From positions 1,011,001 to 1,075,000 of the forward strand of contig JBAJFG010000102.1 of NCBI GenBank assembly GCA_037903475.1: 64,000 bases of DNA, read 5' to 3'. Below the pieces are notes generated by a model. That model did no database searches. It saw only the letters and a list, made by a program, of their open reading frames with translations, and was not told the DNA's origin. Positions 48,085 through 58,338 of this stretch are shown piece after piece. Each line of letters starts with the position of its first letter. The stretch's first letter is position 1. This stretch comes from Ancylostoma caninum (lineage: Eukaryota; Nematoda; Chromadorea; Rhabditida; Ancylostomatidae). A program made the translations under genes and the position numbers.

Positions 48085-48560
48085 GTTATAATCGGTGAGT
48101 CACAGGTGTCTCACGTTCGGCATACTGGTCAATGCTGCACCCACTGTTGACTGCTTAGATTACTGGAGCTGTTTTCACTTTGAACTGATTTTGGATTGTC
48201 TCAATGCTGATGAAAAACACATTAGGAAAGTGAGTGAGTCACCGATGTCTCGACGCTTGACGTAATGGTTGATCCTCGAAGCGTTCAATGCTATGGATAT
48301 CTAAGGATGTACTGGAGCTAGTTCCAAGCTGAACAGAATTCTCGATCCTCACAATTATGATTGAAAGCACGTGACCAAAATGAGTGAGTCACCGGTGTCT
48401 CACGCTTGACGTAATGTTCGATGTCTCACACGGCGTTGATTGCAATATATGCTGAAAGACTGGAGCCATTTCCAAGCTGCACTGATTCTCGTTTGCCCCG
48501 ATGATTATTGAAACACGTGGACAAAGTGAATGAGTCACAGGTGTCTCACGCAGTCTGAAA
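48085..48560. repeat. diverged tandem repeat, ~140-148-bp period
   Basis: The block gtgagtcac(a/c)ggtgtctcacg recurs near 48095, 48232, 48380 and 48528, each with shared downstream sequence (ctggagc, ttccaagctg, cacgtg). The block itself is partly palindromic. Confidence 0.65.
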
Positions 48561-48954
48561 TTGAGGACCTCTATTTATTGATCAATGCCTTACTTAGCTA
48601 TGAATACAAAGAATATCCACTTTATCGGATTGGGTGTGTTTGGATTGATTCTTTGTTCTCCTAGCAGTAATTAAATTAGTTTTTCTAAATTCGTTAACGG
48701 CTCTCTAGCTGATGTCTAACGTTTTAGCCTTAACAGTGTCCTAATTTTACATTGCGAACAATTCAGTTTTTCTGGAATGTCAATGTCCTTTGAAGTTCCA
48801 CGCCCTTTGTACTTCATCGCATCCGACGTGGATTTTATTGGTTGTGCTGCAATTTGCAGATTTTTTCTTTGAAATAGTCATGGATCCAGAAACAATCATA
48901 AATTTGAAGGAGGCGGTGATATTAATAAAAGGGGAAGGGTGCATAGATAACCGG

Positions 48955-49074
48955 GAGCCGCATGCATCATTGAGATTACCCAAGGTAAGCTTCTTAACAC
49001 CACCCAAGTTTACCCATCGCAACACGGGCGTCAACACGTATACATTGGGTAATCTCAATGATGCATCCAGGCCC
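48955..49074. repeat. palindromic MITE, GATTACCC family
   Basis: agccgcatgcatcattgaga opens the unit and gggtaatctcaatgatgcat closes it, 120 bp in all, with gtttac/gtaa inner blocks. It is a complete copy. Confidence 0.75.
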
Positions 49075-49319
49075 AGAGTGTCAAGACGGCGATGAGGTCG
49101 TGGGTGCAAATGGGTCCAAACCGCTAGAGTCTCCAGTACCTCCTTTCATATGCAGGAGTGTTGGGGTTTAAATAGTACATAGAATAAGAATGTTTCTCAA
49201 GATGGGAAGTGATTTACTACTTTCTCTTCTGGGATTTTCCGGAATTCTCTAGAAGATGACAACCTTGGATATAACAGCCTCAATCCAGGGACTGATTACT
49301 CTGATAACAGAACCCGGGC

Positions 49320-49754
49320 CCATCATTAGAAGGATGGGTAATCTAATACCTGGGGGTGTGATTGCCTATGGGTAACAGCTGATAATAGACAGAGTCATGT
49401 ATGAGTAAACATGTCGATGGGTGCCAAGTAAATGGTAAATTCGGGTACGCTGGAACTCTTACAGTGGGTAGTCTCGCCAGTGCATGAAGTCCCACTTCAG
49501 TAGAACCCGGATGCATCATTGAGATTACCCGTGGTAAACGTGATGACACACACAAAGCTTACCCTCTAACTAACATACACCGCGTGTTTACCCAGCTGCT
49601 AACAATGGGTGACCATTGAACGAAGATAAGATTACCTACCGTAGCAGTGATGCGTCCGAGCACGAGGACCGCATGCATGGGTAAGATTACCCAGGGTAAA
49701 CTGATTTACGCCTAAGTTTACCCACCCTGGGTAACCCGAATGATGCATCCAGGA
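49320..49754. repeat. cluster of GATTACCC-family fragments
   Basis: Partial units lie at about 49320-49500 and 49508-49650. A near-complete unit at 49666-49754 closes with gtaacccgaatgatgcatcc. It looks like repeated insertion into, or rearrangement of, the same family. Confidence 0.55.
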
Positions 49755-50120
49755 CAATGAATGTAGTTCGAACATACACAGTAGTGCCTAGAGGTTTAAG
49801 CCTATTTCTGCTCAGAGCTGTCTCCCTTCTTGATGTCATCCTCCACTCAATTACTGCTGGGTGACCCCTTCCCGGCCTTATGCCTTCTGCTGCATATGTA
49901 GTTATCAGAAAATAATTTTGATTATTTCTTCTCCTAATTTGCTGTTAGTTGGCATTTTCTAGCTCCTGGGGGCTTCTATTCGGAGAAAGGTGGGGTCTGG
50001 GGGGAGGGGTGGGGAAGCGCGGGGACTAATTGAGCAATCAAGATGCGTCGTAGATTTATCTTCCGTCCAGATTCAGAAGTATCATGATATCATAAGTTGC
50101 CATGAGTGTTCTGCCCTCTA

Positions 50121-50240
50121 GGCCTAGATCCATCACTGGGATTACCCAGGGTAAACGTGTCAACGTCCCCAAATTTACCCATCTTTAGCAGGGGCATTTA
50201 CCGGCTCACCCTCACAACCAGTAAACCCACTGATGCATAC
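50121..50240. repeat. GATTACCC-family copy
   Basis: The unit contains tccatcactgggattaccc, gtaaacgtgtcaac, gtttacc-like blocks and a degenerate tgatgcata end. Confidence 0.5.
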
Positions 50241-50620
50241 CGGTAAGAGCATGTCGCAATCAAAATGCCGCGTTTTTGCTGCTCCCACAACCATGACGTC
50301 ACAGATCTCTTCTTCGCTTACAGGCCCGCCGCCCCCGCGGCCCTTATCTTCATCGCCGGCCGAGCAGTGGATGATCATCAAAGAATGTATCTATTTCTCG
50401 GTCACGTCGCCGACAAACCGCAGTTCTGTCATCTGTTTGCGATGTCTATCCGATCCTGGGCGACGATAGCCACGCCCACGCGGCTGATCGCCGACGGCCG
50501 GACGTTGACGGAACGAACGTACGCAAGACGACCTTCACCCGAAGACGAACATCTCGCCGGCCGACGCACCACATCACCTCGCGAGTCATCGTATATTATC
50601 AGCACACTATAGTCGCATTA
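50230..50620. other. GC-rich island with a CRE-like palindrome
   Basis: About 390 bp of clearly higher GC than its surroundings. It contains tgacgtca (50294-50301), the consensus cAMP-response element. Several frames are open but none has both splice sites. It could be a promoter/5' exon region; I cannot decide. Confidence 0.3.
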
Positions 50621-51186
50621 ATTACTTGTGTCGTAATTGCGGGCATTTCAAATGTTTCCTGGGAATTTTTCGGGATTCCCTCGAATTTTCTGGGTCAAAA
50701 CATGGTGTTCGAGTGGTGTGATGTGGTGTGTTTTGTCGCCTGGTTTGCGTCCTATCCACAAGTAGTTTGCTTTGCGAGAGCGGTACGTACATACGTTTGT
50801 ACAATCGCACAGTTTTTATACCGGCGGTGGTTTGTTAGCGTGGACGTATTTCGAGTTCCCGTACGAAACCAGACCTAATTGCTCCAATTGAGCATCTTTT
50901 CAGCGTTAGCTGTGCTAGTTTATGGTTTTGTATAGTTTTGCCAGGGTTTTGCTGTCTATCTCTGGGCTCTCTGTTTTTCTTCTGCTATTTTCCTCTTTGA
51001 TATAAATATGTGAAATTTCCTGACTCAATGTGTAATCCTTTTACGCCAATCCATTTTCTAAGACGTCAATCCTTGATTTTCCTCAATTTCCTTTCTAAAT
51101 TTAGTTGTTTTTCATCGTTTGGCCATTTCCTGAGTTTTGCTTGCGTATTATTGCTTGCTATTGGGGAGAATTTTGTTACTTTTCCC

Positions 51187-51303
51187 TGGGCCGCATGCAT
51201 CATTGAGATTACCCAGGGTAAAAGTGTTGGCACCCGTTTTAACGGTAAGTGAATTGACGTGATGTTGACACATTCACCCCAAGTAATCACTGATGCATCT
51301 GGG
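51187..51303. repeat. palindromic MITE, GATTACCC family
   Basis: ggccgcatgcatcattgaga opens and aagtaatcactgatgcatct closes a 117-bp unit. Confidence 0.7.
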
Positions 51304-51825
51304 TTCTTATACAATGATGTATTTCTACGTACCTAACCCCTCACGGGCTTCTTCCCTGAGTTCTTTAAGGTTTCCGGACCCTCTATCCATAAATTTATGC
51401 ACCTCCGGACTGGTTAGCTTCACCATTCTCAGTAAATATACATGTAGTAGATTATATAGTATGTACTAGTGATAATATAGTGATTGTTTATGTATGTAAT
51501 ATGTGTCGAGGAACTTGCCTTGTCCTCATCGTACGACACATTACCCAACAAGCGCCATATTACACTTTTTAACTGCGTAACTCGGAACCAAAATTGCCAG
51601 TTTTGCAGTTATTTTCTTCAAACCCGTACAGATGTTCCGATCACAGACATACTATTCTCGTCTCTGCTATCCGTTTTCTAAAGGTTGTATGTTGGCATTT
51701 CGTTGTACATGCATATGCGTCACACTGCGACCATTCAACACACTGTCGTCTTTTCCGGGAATGAACCCTAGTGCTCCCGTGTTTATTGTAATTCTTTCGG
51801 AATACCCTAATTCAATAGTAATATA

Positions 51826-52365
51826 CAGGGGGGGCCATAAGTTATTGTACAACGTTTGCTCATTTATTTCTCCACCAGCAACACATGGATTATCCTGCTC
51901 TTTTCGCTGCCGAATAGAGCAGGGATCAAAGTATCTTACAGTTAAAACCCGGTTTCCCGGGAGAGTTTTGCTTTGGAGCAGTTGGACTTAGAACAGGTTT
52001 TTGAAAAAAGCGGGTTGATGTGGAAATTTTTTACGAAAAATCCACCAAATCTCTAAAGTGGGGTGTACTGCTTAGATGCATCTTAAAGAGCAAAGAATGC
52101 TCTTTCTAAAAATATCAAACTGTTTTTGTGGCTGTTTTGCTCGGAAATTGCGGGCAGAGTTAGTGCATTTTGCGGCACCGAAAGTCTGCAATGAATGTTT
52201 CCGATAAACTTTTTTCGTTATCTTGGAAGTATCCAGGAGGTTTTTGTGATCAAAAGATAGAGCAAATCCAGCTCTATTAAACAGTGCCTAGTGCGGCAAA
52301 AAATATTTTACTACTGCGGAGAAATGGGCCAGCAAACGTTGTACAATAACTTATGGCCCCCCCTG
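51826..52365. mobile_element. MITE B, 540 bp, inverted relative to MITE A
   Basis: It has the same TIRs and nearly the same interior as MITE A in opposite orientation, with TA flanks (51824-51825, 52366-52367). Differences seen are mainly in the length of terminal G/C runs, so both are young. Confidence 0.85.
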
Positions 52366-52375
52366 TATGTATGTA

Positions 52376-53552
52376 TTAGGTTGCTGTAAAAGTAATGGCA
52401 CACTTTTTTAAAATCGTATAATTTTGTTTGGACAGAGTATGACATCTAGGTATTGTTACTGCCTTGTAGATCAAAGCAAACTCTTTTGTGCCGTGAGTAT
52501 AAGAGATGACGGCTGGATTTGAGAGCCTTGAAATAATTGAAAGTGTCCAAAAATCCCACTCTCAGTTTCTTGAATTTCGAGGATTTTTCTGGGACAGTGC
52601 AAGTAGTATAGTGGTCCAAAACTGCTCCCCTGTATTAGTTCGGGAAGGCAGCACCTACTTCACATGTGAGCGCGGGTGAAATGAGCACTTTTCCAACCAT
52701 TTTCCTTGTTATTTCTAGGATCTTGATAGATGATTCTTGCCTAGTAAGTAGCTTTTTGGAAAGAACACCTTCAGCAATACCTGCTGTTATTATTTGCTGC
52801 GGAAAGTCGCTAGCAGTCGGCTAGGATAACGCACGCTCGAGATGCTCAAAAGCGCATTTTCTGCACCCCCAACTTTTGACCGAAATTTGCTTCCAAGAGC
52901 TGGCTCAAAGTAACTTCACTGGGAAACGACCAAGTGGTCCTAGTTTTTTCCACGGAGACTGTAGTAGTTCGGCGCTTTTCTCAGCTCTGGAGCCCTTTAT
53001 CTCGCTCAAAAAATTTGTAAAACATGAGCCCTTTATCTCGCTCAAAAAATTTGTAAAACATGACTATCTAAAAACAGAGTTCTTCTTCATGTACGTACGA
53101 CTGTCAGTTGATCTCGGCATGTTGCTAATTCATATGAAATCTTCTGTTTAACGGTAGCGAAACGTTGGCTGGAAAAGAGTGAAAATCTTTATCAATCTCG
53201 GGTATCGTTAAGCAGAAGATTTCGTACGAATTTGTAACATGCCGAGATTAAATGACAGTCGTGCATGGAGTCGTTTTCGAACTGTTTTCTGGTAGATTTC
53301 GGGACTCTCATTGAGACATCTGCCACAAAGCTGTAGAGCTAGTGGTATCGATAGTTACGAGTTCTTCTTGTTCTTCTCCTCTCCATTTCCGAGTTCTCTG
53401 CGCAGGACCTCACGGACTTGCTCATACAGTAAGTAAGCAGTGGCCCCTCTAATCAAAAGAATTATTTTATCTGCTGAGGTTTCCGTTCATTAAAGTTATG
53501 GAGAAAAATAGAGTCAACGTAAAAACGCGGCATTTCTTTTGCACCAACCTAA
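52376..53552. mobile_element. mariner-type TIR element, 1177 bp
   Basis: The ends ttaggttgctgtaaaagtaa and tttcttttgcaccaacctaa are imperfect inverted repeats of the mariner TTAGGTTG type, flanked by TA. The length is near that of mariner, but no transposase motif was found in any frame. The interior holds a 38-bp direct duplication (about 52991-53062), a long hairpin (about 53090-53265) and a fragment of the 43672-43807 palindrome family. It is a non-autonomous or gutted element. Confidence 0.65.
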
Positions 53553-56142
53553 TAGTTATCCTGCGAATGGGAGGAAATGAATAGAAAATGGACAAGTCGT
53601 TATCGAAAAGCAGTGAAATAACATTATTTCTCTTTGAACAGCAGCTACATACGTACATAGCTCATGGCGTGAAGGCTGATTATCGTTTATGTTATGACTT
53701 ATGAAGAAATAGGCGACTACGAGGAATTTCCATAGCTCATTTAAGCAAGATCAGAGACCTCGCGCTGTCTTGAAATATGAACCTCTAGTTTTTATTCCTC
53801 CTTTGAATTATCAGTACAAAAAAATGAAGATGCTGAGTCAGGCGATAGATAACGATTGATGGTCCCGGTTTTTTCAGTAGGAGCAGTCCTTTTCGCATTT
53901 GAGCGCCTGGTTTTTTTTTGTACAAGCCGTCCGTTATCGTTTCCCAGCTTAACATCTGTCTAGAAAGAAGAACTCACCCAGTTTGTTTTTTTTTTTCTGA
54001 GGAATACATCGAAATTTGTCAGGAAGGTAGTAAAGCAATTAATATATTTTGAGTCCCATTTTTTATTTATTAAATTATCTAATAATTATTTTTTATTTAT
54101 TTCGTTTTTCCCATGCGCCATTTCCGTGAATGCTCTGCTATTGCTCCCTAACCTCTTCTCTGCAATAAAATTCTATAAATTCATAGTTCTATAAATCCAA
54201 CCAATCCGGCCACAACCGAAACTCGAAAGGGGTTTTAGAACGATTTCAACAATAACATCGCGAGGTCGGGGCTATTTTTAGTGTCGATGTGTGCTCGAAT
54301 ACGTGAAATTGTACACGGTTTTTGTGCTAAGATCAACATTTGAAGGACATGTCGGGATTTTCGCATTTCATTCGACTGCGCCCTGGGAACATAGATTTGC
54401 ACCACTCAGCCTCAAATAGGGACTCAAAGAGTTAGTGGGTTTGGGAGGTCTGAGGTAGTGTGAAAGCTTCAAAATGTTATAAAGTCTTCCTGTGGAATCT
54501 AACACCACTTCGAACTTTTTGGCTTTCTACCCTCAACCTAATGTATTTTTTGAAAGTCAACTTGTGTTTTGAGCTATAATTGTAGCAAAAAATTCACATG
54601 GAAACTGAAAAGTCCAAATGATCATGGCTTCAATTTAGTGGTAAACATAATTTCCTCTGTTGTCTCCTAAGTAGCGATCGATATGTATCAAATTGACATG
54701 AGCTAACTCTGTCCACCCTATGTACTCATGAAAATATACTAAAAGGGAATCTCGCTCTCAGTACCACACTATGCCAGTGATTTCAAGCAAATTTCGTTTC
54801 TTTCTACCGTTCTTTTCGGAACTTTTATTTTCAATTTTTATTTTCCATGAAGCCGCAGAGCCAGCACTTCAAACAAAATGAGTGAAGGTTGCTTTGCAAG
54901 TAGGTACACTATTCAAAAATTGTGGAAAACTGTAAAAAATAGAGTATTGTGTAATTGCAGATGCAACTAATGGAAAAATATTCCTCAAGTTAGGTTTAAT
55001 ATGCTGCTCCGAGTTACCAGTTTTCACTACGCATTTTCTCCACTTTCATATCAGGTGAAAAAAATTCCAGTAGATTACGTGGGATTTCGAGCAGATTTCG
55101 CTTATTTTTCGCTGAAATATTCCCCAATTTCGCCCAAAAATTACAACAAAATAAATAAATTTCCGAAACAAATACACGTAAGATAAGCGAAATCTATTGG
55201 AATTTTCCACCTGAGATGGTGATATTACTTGGCCCAGTTTTTCTAGAAATTTACCTTAGAAAATTCATTCTTCTCATATTTGCAGCGTGGCCACGCCATA
55301 GTCGTCAGCAAACGAGTGATTTCTGAAACCAATGAGACGGATTCCCTTGTTCTGTGGTAATCAACAAGGGGAAGTAATGGATTTTCTTGCAGTTGTATGA
55401 TCCCACTCAACTCTAGAGCCGAGAAATATTTGCAGTTCGTGGAATTATTCTCTAAAATTCCTGCAAAACTTGTGGAAATGCTTCTGAAGTGTATAAAAGC
55501 GTCATCATTCACACCTTGACTAAGATTTTTGAACAATTCCTTTGAGCGACTGTTTAACTTGATATATATCTCCTTTTCTGGGATCGACGGTCGATGTATC
55601 GAATAGTTTGTGAAGATTTCAAATGGCCCGACTCCCAGCAAGAGGGTAGTTCAATTTTCTCATTCTTGAAATTTGGTCTATTTAGGCCAAATGCGATTTA
55701 GTACACTCGATATACCCAGAAATACGTAGTAGGCTCCGAAATTTCCTGCATTTTTCTGTCTGAACTCACTAAAATCGCAAAAATGCAGCGTTCAAGAACG
55801 CTAACAAGGATATTTCTACTTGTCATTGAATCGCCTGATGACGAGCTGGTAAATTACTGTAAGAAACGCCTTGTACTGCGTAAAAAACCCCCGTACTTCG
55901 GGATCATTTCACACTGGTGGACTGGTTGGGTAGCATGACCGATCTGGACGTCGACGACCCATGAATGATTGGATAATAGCCAGATCCAGCGATCTACTCT
56001 CTGATCCATTGTCGATCCCGACATTCTCACGCCTATCCCCCTCTTCCTCCTCCCTTCAAACGTTTAATTGAATCGCGATTGATCTATTTTGACCCATTTA
56101 AACCACCTTATAACACTGTTTATCGCTTTTAACCTACCCATT
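53553..56142. other. intergenic DNA with one small inverted repeat
   Basis: No gene is supported. An inverted repeat at 55051-55214 (tcaggtgaaaaaaattcc facing ggaattttccacctga) is MITE-like. The last ~100 bp before 56143 are pyrimidine-rich and may hold the gene C promoter. Confidence 0.4.
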
Positions 56143-56252
56143 CGTTTCAGGCATGTCGTCCGGAGTGCACGGCGGTCCTCCCGAAGTCGGATTGTCCAGT
56201 CCGGCCGGAATTCGTATACAGAGACGTGCGCATACCATGGAGCAGCCGGTTG
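56143..56252 (+). CDS. gene C, probable first exon after trans-splice acceptor
   Basis: ttcgtttcag (ending 56150) lies two bases before an ATG at 56153, the classic nematode trans-splice start. The exon reads a Gly/Pro-rich then basic N-terminus (PAGIRIQRRAHTMEQP). Two donors are available: 56249 (phase 0) and 56253 (g/gttgag, phase 1). The second joins in phase to 58271. Joining to the exons at 62347 onward is inference from phase and strand only. Confidence 0.5.
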
Positions 56253-56942
56253 GTTGAGTAAAATTCCACTATGGGAGATTTTTCCCGATTATTGATTGAT
56301 TTTGTGGAGCTCGTTGGCCGGCTACGGAAAGGGGAGTCAAGGCTATCGGCCGGTGATAATCACTCTATCGATTTACCACGTGGTTGTGTTGTATGTTGTT
56401 AGAATTGGAGTTCTGTATTCACTTTTCTACCATGAAAATCAGGGTGACCTTGCTTCTGTAGTGTTCTCAGAGCTTCTAGGTCCTTAGGCTCTACCTCTCG
56501 GGCTTCTCAGCATCTGAACCGATCTAATGGGTAACCTATTTAAGTAATGAATAACCTAGATACATTAGGATTATTGTGGGAGGAATAATCCTCTGCGGCT
56601 TGGATTTCCACGTTTTATTGCTTATTAATTCGTCGCTAATGATTGTCCGAGTTAAAGTAGAGGATTCAGTTCGATTTTGACCCCATAAATGCCGTTACCT
56701 CCTGGGAGCCACGAGTTGACGTTAGATTGAACCTGCGCTCTTTCTTGTCATTCTGATAAATTCCATAAGAGCCGTTGTTTATCACCGTTCCATCCTTAAA
56801 GCTGATGTCCTGGATTTTATCCTGAAGGTCAAAGAGCTCATCCGAATCGGTTCCACTGCATGATTATTGAATTCAGAGTCTTCTGAGCTCCTGGAAATCT
56901 TGCAGTGGCAAACTTGCAGCTTTCGTCACCCATCCATCCGGA

Positions 56943-57061
56943 GGCTGCATGCATTATTGAGATTACCCAGGGTAAACGTGTGAACACCCTTCAAGTTTAC
57001 ACATTTTTGACACTGGTGCCGATACGTTTATCCCGGGTAATTTCAATGATGCATCCAGGCC
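56943..57061. repeat. palindromic MITE, GATTACCC family
   Basis: ggctgcatgcattattgaga opens and gggtaatttcaatgatgcat closes a 119-bp unit. It lies in the first intron of gene C. Confidence 0.75.
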
Positions 57062-57387
57062 GAGGGCACTTTCCCGGATGGCAGCATCGATAACAGCTGA
57101 ATCCTTTGAATTTTTTTTGGGTTCTTTAGTATCATTATTCGATTTTACAATCTATAATTCTTGATGTCTATGGATTTGCATAAGCACAGGTCTAAAATTT
57201 TATTTGCTGTCTGATTCTGGAAATTTCTAGCTTGAGATCAGCTGTCGAACCAAAGTCGAAGGTTTTATCCGAGATTAGAGTTTTCTTCGTAGAAGTGGAT
57301 TGCTATTTCTGATACAACGTGATGTTCATTACTTTATCTTTGGAATCATTTTCTGTTTTCTCCAAAAGAAAAGAACGATTGTGTCAG

Positions 57388-57507
57388 GTTTCCTTGCTGC
57401 TTGGCATCTCGATTGTGGGTCCTTTAATTTGTGCGATTTTGATCGTCTGCATCCTGCTCATTTACGCTAAGAAACACAATACTCAGGATCGAATAGAAAC
57501 CGAATAA
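57388..57507 (+). CDS. possible alternative terminal exon encoding a membrane segment
   Basis: After an acceptor (attgtgtcag) 39 codons read a hydrophobic helix (GISIVGPLICAILIVCILLI) and a charged tail (YAKKHNTQDRIETE), then taa. It joins in phase 0 to the gene C exon ending at 56248, which would give a ~71-aa single-pass protein. This competes with the longer gene C model. No AATAAA was found nearby. Confidence 0.3.
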   Translation, partial: VSLLLGISIVGPLICAILIVCILLIYAKKHNTQDRIETE

Positions 57508-58270
57508 CTTGAATAACTAACAACTTTCATCTGATTCCTAAGTAATTCAGGATTCGATCTGAAAAATTCTAGTGTTTAAGAGGAAAAGAAAACCTAAGGC
57601 CACCTCTTGTCATTCCCAAAAAGGCTGTACTGCTCCGCCTGTATTAAGCATAGAAAAATTAAAAAGACAATATCGATCTCATTTCAAAGTGATTCTAAGT
57701 CTTTAGCTGCTTATTCTTCTGTTATGATGAAGTTTGTTTTGATTCTGAGTATTTTTCGCCTTATTTTAAATCAGATTTTCGAGTTCGATTACATCTAATG
57801 TATTATTTGATCTGAATTTTAAGAACTATGAACTAGAGCACGATCCGCCTGTTATACGGAGCGCAGTTGTTTTTATGGCTAATTTTTGTCTTGAAGGCTT
57901 CCATTTGAGCTATGCGGACCAGAAAGTTCAAGATATTATAGAATCCCCAGTTTCCCGCTCCATACTGCATATATCAGTAGTAAATACTCCTAGGTAACTG
58001 TTCTGCTCCTTCCTTAGCGTCCTACTCCTTCACATGCCTATTCCTCGGCTTTCGGCACTTATATGACAGAAATGCCGGAAAACTGAAATTATCTTCTCAT
58101 AGAAACCCAAGCTAATTCCAAATTTCAGACATATTTTTCCATTTTTGAGTAGATTTCCCAACTCCAACGGTGCATTCTGTCCTGGAAATCTATAAAGTTT
58201 TTTTTTTCATTTGGAAATGGTACGTAGCTTTTGATATCTCTTTCAACGTAATTTCACGTGTTTCCGCCAG

Positions 58271-58338
58271 ACTTCCGAGCGCCCAGTCGGCGCCGTTCTA
58301 ATTCCACTTGCACCAGCTTATCGGAGCCTTTATCGGCA
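58271..58338 (+). CDS. gene C, probable second exon
   Basis: The acceptor tttccgccag is followed by a phase-1 reading DFRAPSRRRSNSTCTSLSEP, a Ser/Arg-rich segment with an RRRSNS basophilic-kinase-type site. The donor chosen is gca/gtagag (58339, phase 0). The frame stays open to 58626, but the later part becomes hydrophobic and AT-rich like intron. Phase fits both the upstream exon and an acceptor at 62370. Confidence 0.4.

Noticed and set aside
47081..52365. Coding of the shared open frame inside MITE A and MITE B.
   Set aside because: The frame is identical only because the elements are copies; it has no transposase motif and runs through the TIR.
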